Source of the DNA: Chlorokybus atmophyticus
Taxonomy: Eukaryota; Streptophyta; Chlorokybophyceae; Chlorokybales; Chlorokybaceae
Reading direction: 5' to 3'
NCBI GenBank assembly: GCA_009103225.1
Contig: RHPI01002823.1
Span: forward strand, 62,634 to 126,633
Length of the DNA: 64,000 nucleotides
Both the position numbers and the translations under genes were made by a program. Within the stretch, counting starts at the first letter, position 1. The number at the start of each line of letters is the position of its first letter. Shown here in pieces: positions 21,484-31,543 of the stretch. The notes under the pieces were generated by a model, which saw only the letters and a list, made by a program, of their open reading frames with translations, was not told where the DNA came from and made no database searches.

Positions 21484-22879
21484 GCCACATTGATCCCAGC
21501 CTGTCTTGTTGGTAAAGAAATTGATCGAGGTGTCCTGAAAGCTGCGCTGAAAGACAAAGGCTTCATGCTCGACCTCATGAAGCAACATGAGGTCGTGGAG
21601 GAACGGGAGGCAACCAACAAGCGCAAGGCTGTGGAGCAAGAAGATAACGCCTTACCTCCTCTGAGTGACAGTGCCACGGAGAGCGCCTGCCAGGATGTGC
21701 AGGGTGACAAAAAAAAAAAGAAGAAGGTTGTTGGAACAAAAGACGCTGACAGGACCAAAAAAGGAAAGGTGAGGCATCGTTATAACGTTAGAAGAAGCAC
21801 AGCGCCTTGAAGCCTTACTAGGGCTGACTGTGTGTCCTGAGTAGGCACAGGCGTGTTTACAGCGTTATGTGGCTGCTCAGCATCGTTCAGAGAGACAGCC
21901 GGTGCGGCACGAGCTGCCTAAGCTCAAGGCACCGACGCGCAGACGCTTTGAGGGGCTGACTCGTAGTGCAAAGGAGTTGATCACCCTACAATACGCCTAA
22001 GACGCGCTGCATCACCGCATGCGGCATGCCTCGAGGTGGGTGACGAGAGTATGCAATAAGTGGGAGCAAACGCGGAGAGTGCGGTCTAAACAGACCTCTG
22101 GGGATTGGCCGTGGTTGGAACCCATACACGATATGGCCATCCGTAATACGTTATTGCCCCTCGCCGTCCTTGATATGATGGTGTTGTTGCTGCCGCAGCA
22201 ACCCGGCAATGTGCAAGAGCTATCTGCGGAGCAGAACTTCGACCTGCTGCAGCAGATGTGCCTGTCGATGTCGACTAATGCGGGTCGAGATGTGTGCCAC
22301 TACCTGAGCAAACATACTGGTTGGCAAGTAAAACCATTCAAGCTGTACTTGGCATGCTTTGGCTAGCAGTGGCTGTATGTCATACGGCACGTCGAGCTGA
22401 TTCTACAAAAGCTCGAAGAAAATGACGATGCAGGGGAGTACACGAGTGACGACAGCCATGTCGAGGGCCTGGATGAACGCATGCTGGACGAGACCACCAA
22501 GACCAGCAGGTGGTGTATGGCGGCAGATGGGCAACAGGTGATCAAGCAGGCAATGGAGCGTTATGCTGCACCATTCAGATGGGAGCCGCTACGCCTGCAA
22601 CGCGATAACAGAGTTTGGTGGCAGAGGCAGCTTGCACACCCGCGTGCACCATGTGTGCTGATTTGTCGCGTTGAAGAGCCACCCCTCCAAGCGGATGGGG
22701 AGACGCCCTGTTGCAAAAAAGCGATGTGCCATGTCAGCATCATAGCACATCAGAAGACTATGACAAGTAAATCAAAGAATCTACAAGCGTGTCCCTTCTG
22801 CAAGCAACCTCACCCGTTTTGGTCGCCACGCCTGATGCAAGACGCCAACATGTCGGCGGTGATTTGGCCCCCGCCTTGA
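21484..22879 (+). pseudogene. Element-encoded two-exon ORF with in-frame stops, unknown function
   Basis: One exon up to about 21768 encodes a charged helical region (KEIDRGVLKAALKDKGFMLD) and a nuclear-localisation-like run (DKKKKKKVVGTKDADRTKKG). It ends at GTGAGG. The next exon begins at 21845 and keeps one frame to a TGA at 22877-22879, except for TAA at 21998-22000 and TAG at 22364-22366. Segments include RRRFEGLTRSAKELITLQYA, SGDWPWLEPIHDMAIRNTLL, a C-terminal CCKKAMCHVS, and ACPFCKQPHPFW, the last two a probable zinc site. Only nonsense changes, not frameshifts, interrupt it, which suggests recent decay. The family is not recognised. Confidence 0.5.
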
Positions 22880-23099
22880 TGCCAATTGTGCATGTATTGT
22901 AGTTTTGTGTTGGCTTCCTCTGAACCCTGTAGGTACTCGTATAGTTGCAGCATGGTGCATGGTGCACCAGAGAACTGCTGTTGTCAGAAGCATTGGCTGT
23001 ACATATGTATGATGACTGCCCGGCGCATGAGTCAGTGCATGGCTTGCATACCTCGCTGGTTTAGAGCGTGGTTGACAGCAACAAACTCGGACAGCGCTT

Positions 23100-23240
23100 T
23101 GGGTTCCATGGCATGACAGCACAGTATTACTGAACGATCGTGGTAGTATGCGAGTATCCTTGTACTGTAGTACCATTAACAGATGGAGTACCATTCATGT
23201 TGATGTAGTACCATTGCATGGGTTTGCAATAGCGTCCTTA
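23100..23240. repeat. GTACCATT-rich short repeat
   Basis: GTAGTACCATT and GGAGTACCATT motifs recur about every 25 bases (near 23168, 23188 and 23208). They resemble the half-sites of the palindromic repeats at 28975 and 45070. This is probably a degraded small non-autonomous element inside the larger zone. Confidence 0.5.
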
Positions 23241-23387
23241 GTACAGTCGTGCTTCACTTGAAGTATGACCCATTTAGGGTTCGTAAGCTGGCAACCCTAA
23301 ATTGATGCCCCATACCCTAAAGTCTCGCTCAGTTTGTGGGCAGCCGTGCCGATTCCTATTTTACATGATGTCGGCGGCAGCATTTGA

Positions 23388-24200
23388 ATCCCCCTCACCT
23401 AGGAGACCATGCTTGGTGTGCCCACAATGCAATGCGTACGTATGTGCCAATGGCCGTAGGCAGCAAATGCGATCACACTTGACCGGATGCCAGCGAGTGC
23501 AGACAGTGTGCCACGGTTTTAGTGCTGCTTGCTGGCATCACACCACACACAACGTCGACGTGTTTCGCTGCCGCCTCGGCCAAGTGCTGTGCAAGGAACC
23601 CGAGTTTTTCCATTGCGTGCAGTGCGTGTGCGAATCGTGCTCGCGCTCATGCTTCGAGTGGCGAGGGGAACCCATGCGCTTCCTCACATGGACAACACCG
23701 GGACATGTGGTTAGTGGACAGGTGGTGGATGCTGTGAAATTAATTCGGCAGAGTGGACCGCGACGTATCACTGCATGTTATGTTGGGCGTATGCTTATTT
23801 CATGCATGTTGAAGCTGTTGTCGCATTTGGAGCAGTCTTCCACGGTGTGGGCGTGGGCAGTTCCATCCCCTGGCCGCTGTAGAGGAGGCAAACCATCGAC
23901 CATTGGACAGCGCACTGCATCGGCTGCGGAACGTAGTTAAGTTGGGATGCGAGCAGCTGATCGGTGTGAGTGTCATGGTGCATTGGCCGCTAGATGGGGA
24001 ATGGTATGCGCGCGTTGTGGAATCATTCAAGCAAGCGTCAGGTCAGCATCGCTTCGTGGCGTGCGAAATTGAGGACACATCATATATGCATGGTGCAATG
24101 GAAAATGTCTTTGCTGGGCAGCACCGTATAGTGTTCGATGATGGAATCGACCACAAACCATCAACTTCAAAGGGCACAACGTATTCGCGTACACATCAGT
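23388..24200 (+). pseudogene. Zinc-finger region followed by Tudor-like domain, upstream of methyltransferase
   Basis: At about 23407-23500 a frame encodes CPQCNAYVCANGRRQQMRSH then LTGC, a probable CxxC...HxxxxC finger. More cysteines follow (FHCVQCVCESCSRSCFEW). In a different frame at about 23955-24150 lies IGVSVMVHWPLDGEWYARVV then QHRIVFDDGIDH. That layout, an aromatic-rich barrel with HxxxxDDG, resembles Tudor-like chromatin readers. The frame change could be an unseen intron or a frameshift. The Tudor-like end lies about 200 bases before methyltransferase motif I, so one Zn-finger/Tudor/methyltransferase protein is plausible. Confidence 0.45.
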
Positions 24201-24339
24201 TGACGGGGCACGCCATGTTCTGCGCGCCGGAGGGGAGAACGTCAGTCGCAAAGCAAGCCCGGACGGCATCATTGTTAGTCCCTGGCCAGCACCACGGCCA
24301 GCCTTGACCACATACACGCCATTTAACAACAAGCTTGGA

Positions 24340-25091
24340 CGCACACGCAGACCAAGGGCATTCGACCTATTCTGCGGCGGTGGCGGTGCCAGTGTCCGTC
24401 TATACCACGCAGGCTTTGACGTGACCGGGATGGACATAAGTCCCTCCTCTGAGTACCCGCTGCCCTTCATACACCGCGATGTATGCACCCTGAGTGCAGG
24501 AGAGCTGAGCGAGTACGAGCTCATTTGGGCCAGTCCACCATGCCAGGTCTATCCAGGTGCTATCCCGGCACCTCAACTGGCGGAACATGACACATCCTGG
24601 AGACACCAGGATATGATACCGCTCGTCAAACGTCTGCTGCTTGCAAGCCAGGTCAAGTTTGTAATTTAGAATGTGCCAGGAGCAGCTTCCTCATTCAGAC
24701 CCAATCTGTCCCTTTGTGGCACGATGTTTGGCCTATCAACTTTCCGACACCGTCTGTTGAGACACAGCCAATGGTAGCTACCCCATCAGCACGCTGCTCG
24801 TACGTGGGCAAGGCAGTTGGACTGCTATTGCCGCACCTGTCCGCTAGCGCGAAGAAGACAATCGTGACATCAAACGCGCCACAGCAGATGTACCCAGTCT
24901 ATGGCCTTCCAAGCACCAGGGGCGGCATTGCTGCGTGGTAAGCAGCGCTGGGAGTGCCATGGATGACCTCGGCCATTTCCATAGCGAATGCAGTTCCTCC
25001 CGCAATGGCGGAGTGTATAGGGCGTCTCATGCTTGAAACAATGGATATGCGCTGTGACTACCCTCCTGTGTCATGGAATTATGAGGCTTGA
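24340..25091 (+). pseudogene. Phage-type DNA (cytosine-5) methyltransferase, inactivated
   Basis: Motif I is AFDLFCGGGGASVRLYHAGF (from 24357). Next come a motif II/III-like TGMDISPSSEYPLPFIHRDV and motif IV WASPPCQ with the catalytic Cys. The motif VI region reads VKFVI, stop, NVPGA: a TAG at 24667-24669 stands where ENV normally has its Glu. Motif VIII-like TFRHRLLRHSQ follows. The end lies in another frame: VYGLPSTRGGIAAW, TAA at 24939-24941, ALGVPWMTSAISIANAVPPA and MAECIGRLMLE (motifs IX/X), then TGA at 25089. The short spacing and AVPPAMAE-type end resemble solo methyltransferases of phages and bacteria, not DNMT1/CMT/DRM. Two nonsense codons and a frameshift in the target-recognition part make this copy inactive unless recoded. 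It sits between element ORFs and a transposase. Confidence 0.85.
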
Positions 25092-25375
25092 GTGTGGTGC
25101 ACTGTATTAATGCTTAATGCCACACGGCGGACTGATTGTTTAATGTTGTATGGCACATTCGATTGTGGTGACAGCTGTGCAGTAACAGCTGCCCGGTATT
25201 GTACACGTCCACATGCAAACGTCTTAGCATACGATTAGCAATGCCTAACTGACTGATATGCTCCAAACTCAGAGTAAGGAGACAAGTACATGTGTCACGT
25301 GGAAGTGCAGTCAACGTTCACCCGATACTTGCCCTCTTGTACACGGACGCTGTCCTTGTCGAACATGAGGAGCAG

Positions 25376-28300
25376 CTAGACAACGCCTTTTACTTGCTTC
25401 AGAGTCACGACATCGAGATGTGGACCGCCTCGACGCTTTTCCCATTCTAGAGCAATGCACAGAGTGTCGCTCGTCACATCCAGCTTCGTGTACCAGCGAA
25501 CAAACACGACCTCCTTCCACACGCGCTCGCCGCTACCACCCCACACCACCACGCGCAGAAAAAGGAGTGCCTGAGCCCACCACATCACGTTTACACCGTC
25601 CTCATCACCTTCCAACTCAAGTGTAGAGAAGCAAGGCCGCCCATGGAACATCCTAGTTGCGCGCGCCATGCTGACTCCTGATGTCATGTACATCGCTGCG
25701 CCTCTGTTCACCACGCGAACAGCACGCCACCCGTCGGCCAACTCCAGTTGTTCCCTCCTCAACCAGCTGTCCAGGGTTGCAGGCAGCTTGTCGGCAAATG
25801 GAGTCTTCAAGATGACTTGGCGGCTACGCGCAGATCCGCTCCAGTACGGGCTGAACTCCCTCCTTGTCAGCACATCCATCCGTAGCAACTTGTCCGTCTT
25901 CTCCATGTCATTACTGCATTGCTGCCGCGCCTGCGCCATGACCGAGCGCATCTCGGGATCCACGATCATGCCATCCTCTCTCACATATTCCGCACAGCTT
26001 CATGCCTTCAGGATATGTGCCTGGTAGTCCCGGTTGTTGCCACCACGCGCCCATCGATTGATATTTTGGGCGTGCGTCTGCTCCATGCGGTTGGCGCTGA
26101 ACCAAACTGGGTGTCCACTGCTGACAATTGCCGGCCCAAAATGAGTGAGCTGATGCATCTTCTTGATCTTCCAATCTGACTTCTGTGCAGAATATGACAA
26201 CAGTAGCGGATGCAACACTGCAGCTTTGAAGGCAGCCAGCTCGTTGTCGGCTGTGGTCAGGGTCTCTCTTGTGTGTTTATGCGCCTTGAGCAACTTCTTG
26301 TTCCACTGAGCAAGCGATGCGGCAGCAATGGTGAAGAAATCGTTGCCCTCACTGTCGAGCAGCAAACCGTCTGCGAGGACCGGCAGCAGCTGCAGCACCG
26401 CCACTTTCTCCACCACTTGAAAGGAGTGGTCGGACAGAAAGATATCTACTGTGCTTGTGGGTGCCTTGAATTGCGAAACCCGGAGAGTCGCCTTGCATGC
26501 ATTCAGCCTGTGCACATCTGCTTGTGAGCACGTGTCGTTGGCTTTTGTGTTCAACACAAAAGCAACACCAAAGACGTGCCTGGCCTGCAGAATCTGTCTC
26601 GTGGATGGACGCATTCGTTCTTTCGCGGCGTCGTACACAACAGCAAGCAGGTGGTCAATAATGCCTCCCAGCACATGCATTGCGTCAGGGGCAAGACGAG
26701 AGTAGCAGTCAGCTCCCGGCACAGCTCCCGCGACTGTCGCCAAACCACATTGCCTGGTTTCACGGAAAGCCATTCATCCTCACGAATGCCGATAATTTGA
26801 CCATTACCTCCTCGACATGCATGGAGTGCTGCTCTTGAAAAGCCTTGGCTGTCTGACGTGCATTCCTAACACCGCTATGCAGGTCCGCCCGCAGCTGACG
26901 TATTGCTGGTGTGTAGAAGGCCTCGGTTCTCAATTCCCGGTCCTCATCCATCTCCAACAGATCTAATTTGGTGACGAGACAAACATTGCAAGGATGTCGT
27001 GTTTGGTTGCCCGACACAGTGCGTGCGAGTGTGGCAGTCTTCTACAACATGACAAACTCAGATGTTCTACTGACAACATCCTCCATGCACTGTTTGTTGG
27101 CAGGCTGCATCCGGTTACAACCATTCATGCCCACTACCTGCAAATCGCTGATGTAGTTGGCAAGCGCGGGAAACACACGATGCTCGATGCCATTCGGGTC
27201 GATGAGCTGCAGACCTTCCCAACTCGCCCGCTTCACATCCCCTGACACTACATTCAAAGCGTCATGAAAAATCTTACGTTTCCGAATGGAGAACGATTCC
27301 TTGCCCTGCGCCCAGGTGGGATGCCCGGCCACTGCGTGAACCACCGGCAGAAGCGCTATCATAACAACCCCCTTAGTTGCTGGCATACATGTCCCAACTG
27401 TAGTTGGCAAGCGATGCCATCAGAGGGTAGGCAGAGCGCTTGCCCGCGCTGTCCATAATTCTTCTCACTGTACAGAATGGCAGGCGCCAAGTAGGACGCT
27501 TCCCCCACCTCTGCTCAAAACCACCTCCACTTCCTTCCACCAATCGCACGTGGAAGAATGGCCAAAGCTGTGCTCGTCATCAATGTACTGGATATTGAAG
27601 CCATTGGCGGCATGTGGATTGCCATACAACCGCGCGAGCCATACCTGCTCCGACCAAGAGCATTACTTACTATGCTGGCCTCAGAATAGATACTGCATCG
27701 ATACTGCATTAGGTACTGCATTTCACAGACCTTGGCCGGCATATATGTGACGCTGATGTCCTGATCCTCAGGGTCTTCAGGCTTGCGCAGATCAGCCGTC
27801 ACGTAGTTCTCATACGGCAGCACACTCGCATGTGCATATGTGACATGGCTCTGATGGTTGAAGCACATGCACCGCACACCGTGAACACACCTCAGATGGA
27901 GAGAAAGCAATTGTGGTCCGGAGGTAGCTGGCCACATGTACACCGGTCTCCCACTGGAGCTCTTCCGTCAGAAAGTGTGCATTTCGGATGCACTTGATGA
28001 TCCGCCCCATGTCGGAGGCCGACATGCCTTGGCCGTTGTTGCACTCCACGAATGCCACTGCAAGAGCATGCTCCGAGCCATACCACTTAGAATTCGACGC
28101 GTGCGAAGGGACGCCTCCACTTCCATGTTGGCGTGCCACAGGTTTCTCAGGCACACGCACACATCAAAAGCCCTCGTTCACTTCCTCCTCCTCCTGTTGC
28201 TGCTGTGCGTGTGTCTTCTAGAGGAATCCTTTAGCATCAAGCATGTGCGCATCCTGGATCGAACTCCCCGATTCAACATGACCCGCATCGTACTGTAATG

Positions 28301-28415
28301 GACGCTGGCCGACATACAGCTTGATCTGCTTGCACACCCTGCTGCTAATAATGTGCGTGTAGACCGAGCTGCGTGTGGCGAAGCGCATGTGGCAATACGG
28401 ACAAAGGACTCCCAT
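25376..28415 (-). pseudogene. KDZ/Plavaka-like DNA transposase with N-terminal C2H2 finger
   Basis: Reading on the minus strand, the first segment starts at ATG 28415: MGVLCPYCHMRFATRSSVYT then HIISSRVC, a C2H2-like finger of the type heading Plavaka transposases. Middle segments: YENYVTADLRKPEDPEDQDI (near 27800), SWEGLQLIDPNGIEHRVFPA (near 27180) and TRHPCNVCLVTKLDLLEMDE (near 26990). A long frame, 26773-26000, holds LAPDAMHVLGGIIDHLLAVV and KKMHQLTHFGPAIVSSGHPV, then EQTHAQNINRWARGGNNR, matching the KDZ RNase-H-fold core. A C-terminal frame, 25984-25376, follows. Several frame changes occur; some may be introns, others decay. I call it a probable pseudogene. Superfamily assignment is by motif memory. 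Confidence 0.75.
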
Positions 28416-28499
28416 ATCTCACTACTAACGTCGACACATGTGTCGCCAATGTAACCTGCATCATATCCAACAACACGCACACCCGCCGCCGCCGCCGCC

Positions 28500-28945
28500 N
28501 NNNNNNNNNNNNNNNNNNNNNNNNNNNNNNNNNNNNNNNNNNNNNNNNNNNNNNNNNNNNNNNNNNNNNNNNNNNNNNNNNNNNNNNNNNNNNNNNNNNN
28601 NNNNNNNNNNNNNNNNNNNNNNNNNNNNNNNNNNNNNNNNNNNNNNNNNNNNNNNNNNNNNNNNNNNNNNNNNNNNNNNNNNNNNNNNNNNNNNNNNNNN
28701 NNNNNNNNNNNNNNNNNNNNNNNNNNNNNNNNNNNNNNNNNNNNNNNNNNNNNNNNNNNNNNNNNNNNNNNNNNNNNNNNNNNNNNNNNNNNNNNNNNNN
28801 NNNNNNNNNNNNNNNNNNNNNNNNNNNNNNNNNNNNNNNNNNNNNNNNNNNNNNNNNNNNNNNNNNNNNNNNNNNNNNNNNNNNNNNNNNNNNNNNNNNN
28901 NNNNNNNNNNNNNNNNNNNNNNNNNNNNNNNNNNNNNNNNNNNNN
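28500..28945. other. Assembly gap (446 N) between CCG repeat and AT microsatellite
   Basis: Left flank is (CCG)n; right flank is an (AT)n run to about 28970. The gap lies just upstream of the transposase start, so the element's terminal sequence may be missing here. Confidence 0.97.
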
Positions 28946-28974
28946 ATATATATATATATATATATATATACTGA

Positions 28975-29075
28975 TTGAACCGTTTCAATGGTACGATGCT
29001 GCCTTTGCTAAAAGGTACCATTGAAATGGTACCTTTGTACAGTGGCAATGGCAGTTCGTACCATTGACAACTCTG
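28975..29075. repeat. Palindromic GGTACCATTG-type short element
   Basis: Inverted and direct copies of CAATGGTAC / GTACCATTG occur within about 90 bases (TTTCAATGGTACGA, AGGTACCATTGAAATGGTAC, GTACCATTGACA). It is the same motif family as at 18507, 23100 and 45070. The unit could be a MITE or a folding-prone terminal sequence. Confidence 0.6.
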
Positions 29076-29225
29076 GCAATGTCAGCCCCCCTGCGCATGA
29101 AAATACTATTGATAGCTCCGCCAAGCTATGCCCTTACAGGGGCGTGCTGCCGAGGGTATGTGGCGTTTGGAGGATCGTTGGCGGCGCTGTCAGGGGCGTA
29201 GTGGGCATTGTGGTCGAGGTCCGGG

Positions 29226-30077
29226 ATGAATTCCATGTTCGCACAGGGCGGGCAGGGTGCCGAAGGGGTGTCCTCGGTGTCAAACCCCACCATGCCTACC
29301 AAGGGCACAGCCAATGACAACAGTGACTCGGGCGATATCTTACAGGGCTCCCCCTCTGAGTGGGCAAAGGCACACCACAATACTGCCTCTAAGAAAATCC
29401 GACCCACCAGCAGCTGCGACCACGGCGACATGATTAAAGGGACCAAACAAGACTGGCATAACCAAGGTGGGTTACGATGCACTGTCAATGCCACATGCTA
29501 GGGTTCTTTTATCTTGCACATGCACAGCCTCAAGTATCTTGCACTTGACATACACTGTCAATACCACATGCACACATGCACAACCTCCAGTGTCATGCAC
29601 ATGAACAGCATGACCAATCTCGCAAATGCACAGCCTATTTCTACTTGCGGGAGCTTACAAGTCGCAAAAGAGAAGCTGCGGAGTACCACGAACGGGTAAT
29701 CCATGACCTAGTTTAATGTTTCCAGCGGTAAGTAAGCAGTATGCTTGCAGATTGCCATGTTGGTCAGAGTGAACCGAGAGCAGCGCGGCAGGCTGACTGT
29801 CTGCCTGGCGGAGTGCAACAAAGCGGAAGACGAGGTAAGCATGTGTATGCTGATGGGCTAGTCCTCTGGCAGCACGCCACTCTTACAGCATTACCAAATG
29901 CAGGTGGTCACTCTCAAAGCGACCATCAAGCGCATGCGCGTGCACGGCAAGGCGCTGACATTCAAGCTGAAAGACGAAGTAGCCGCTGTACTATCAGCGA
30001 GCGAGGCAGTGGATGAAGATGACTCCGGCGTTGAAGCAGAAGACTTGTTGGAGGAGGAACAAGAGGAGGGGGTTTGA
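29226..30077 (+). CDS. Small charged, helical protein of unknown function
   Basis: Four exons join in phase: 29226-29466, 29634-29695, 29751-29834, 29904-30077. They give 186 residues with an ATG start and TGA stop. The N-terminal part is Gly/Ser/Asp-rich (MNSMFAQGGQGAEGVSSVSN). The middle is basic and helical (AYFYLRELTSRKREAAEYHE), continuing through LVRVNREQRGRLTVCLAECN to VVTLKATIKRMRVHGKALTF. The C-terminus is strongly acidic (SGVEAEDLLEEEQEEGV). The frame is intact, unlike most of its neighbours. It could be an accessory protein of the adjacent mobile-element zone or an independent small gene. No family recognised. Confidence 0.55.
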
Positions 30078-31543
30078 GGAGGAGTTTTGAGGCAGGCACC
30101 ACGGGTTGACAAGCTGCGCACGAGTCCAACAGCTAGACTCAATGTTATAGGGTAGTTTCATGCGCAAGTCGGCTGCTTTGTTGCAAGTGGACATACTCTC
30201 ACCACTGCCGGTACATTGTATATATTGTGGGCTTATCGGTGCAAGACCAAACAATCAGTTCAAGGTTTGTACAAGCTGCATGGCATGTTAGTGTTGGCTT
30301 ACGGCAAGAATTGCCAACTTTTGTCAAACGGCAAGGGTCACATATTAACAGCAGTGTAACGGCAAAGAAACTGCCGGCTATTGCTATCAGCTGTTCGTAA
30401 CTACCGGCTAACGGCCGTCTGTGCACATCGACCAAAGGGTAACTAATTGACAACTCTCGGCCGGTTAATGCCATTGACAACCACTTTCGGCCCGCGGCCG
30501 TCTGCGTCAGTCCACTTAAGCCAACGGCAAACCCAACAGTCCAAAAGTAATATTTCAGGCAGCGATAGGCAGGCTCAGGCAGGCTCAGGCACCAGTCAGT
30601 CCCTTGGTCCTTAGTCAGTCACCGTGTACAATTTGCGACAAACTAAGCATTTTTCCTCTTGAATCCCTTTAGCATTTGCCTGATGCTTCAGTATTGTACT
30701 ACTATGAATTGTTCGTTTTAAAATTATCAATTACAAACCCAAACCGGACTCTTTACTACATGTTCCGGTTCCAAACATTGCTTACATAAGACATTGCAAA
30801 TTATTGATATCATGATGCTGTGATAGTAAATGGACGAGATAAATGGTAAGAGCTCGACGCAGGGCGCGCATGAACAGTTTGCGTCTCTTTAGTGTTCGCA
30901 ACCGCACACTGTGAAGAGAGTGCGCATTCTGCACCATTCAACAGCAAATACGGTAATGTTCCGAGTTGTTCGTAACGCGCGCCGGACAAATATGTAAGAT
31001 GTTTTCCGTAAAAACCCCATGAAACTATGCATCTTTATACACATGGAATGCATAGTTGCTGCCGCCGAGTAGGGGGGGTTTATATATATCCGTTAATTGC
31101 CTTGCATAGTTGTTTATTTAACGAACAGTTCGTGGCACTACGGCACTAAATATGCTCACGGCGTCAACATAGCCCAGACTCTCACGCAACACTCGAGGAT
31201 CCTAACATATGTCATGAACCGACGGTTACCGGCCGTTTCGATTCTGTCCGGAACGACCACCCCCCTAGGCTATGGACGCGCGTTGCGCCACCCGCTTGCT
31301 CACGGCGCCGGGGCAGCAGCGATGCCACCCCTAGCCGCCTTCAGTAAGTATCACCGAGACTACTAGAGTGAGAAGTCTGGTAGACCCGCGCTTTGCCGCA
31401 GCTGCTGTTTGTCTGTTTGGCTGCATTGGCTTCATTGCCGGTATTGTCCTCGTCGTCCTCGTCGTCGTCGTCGGCGGCGGCGGCAGAGCCAGAGCCGAGG
31501 CCTGTGACGCTTGCATTGTCTCTCTGCCCCACCCCCTCCAGCC
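30078..31543. other. Intergenic region with no supported gene
   Basis: About 1.4 kb. It contains GGCCG/CGGCCG-rich patches (30400-30530), a short direct repeat of GGCAGGCTCA near 30570, and otherwise unremarkable sequence. The end must contain the alpha-galactosidase promoter and 5' UTR; the last bases include a GTC/GGC repeat near 31450-31490. Confidence 0.45.

Noticed and set aside
24304-24306. Methyltransferase start at 24304
   Set aside because: The codon is TTG, not ATG. The upstream Tudor-like frame suggests the protein begins earlier or is a downstream part of a longer gene.
31511-31543. Earlier start for the alpha-galactosidase
   Set aside because: The upstream codon at 31511 is TTG, not ATG, and would add a Pro-rich lead before a good signal peptide; ATG 31544 is preferred.
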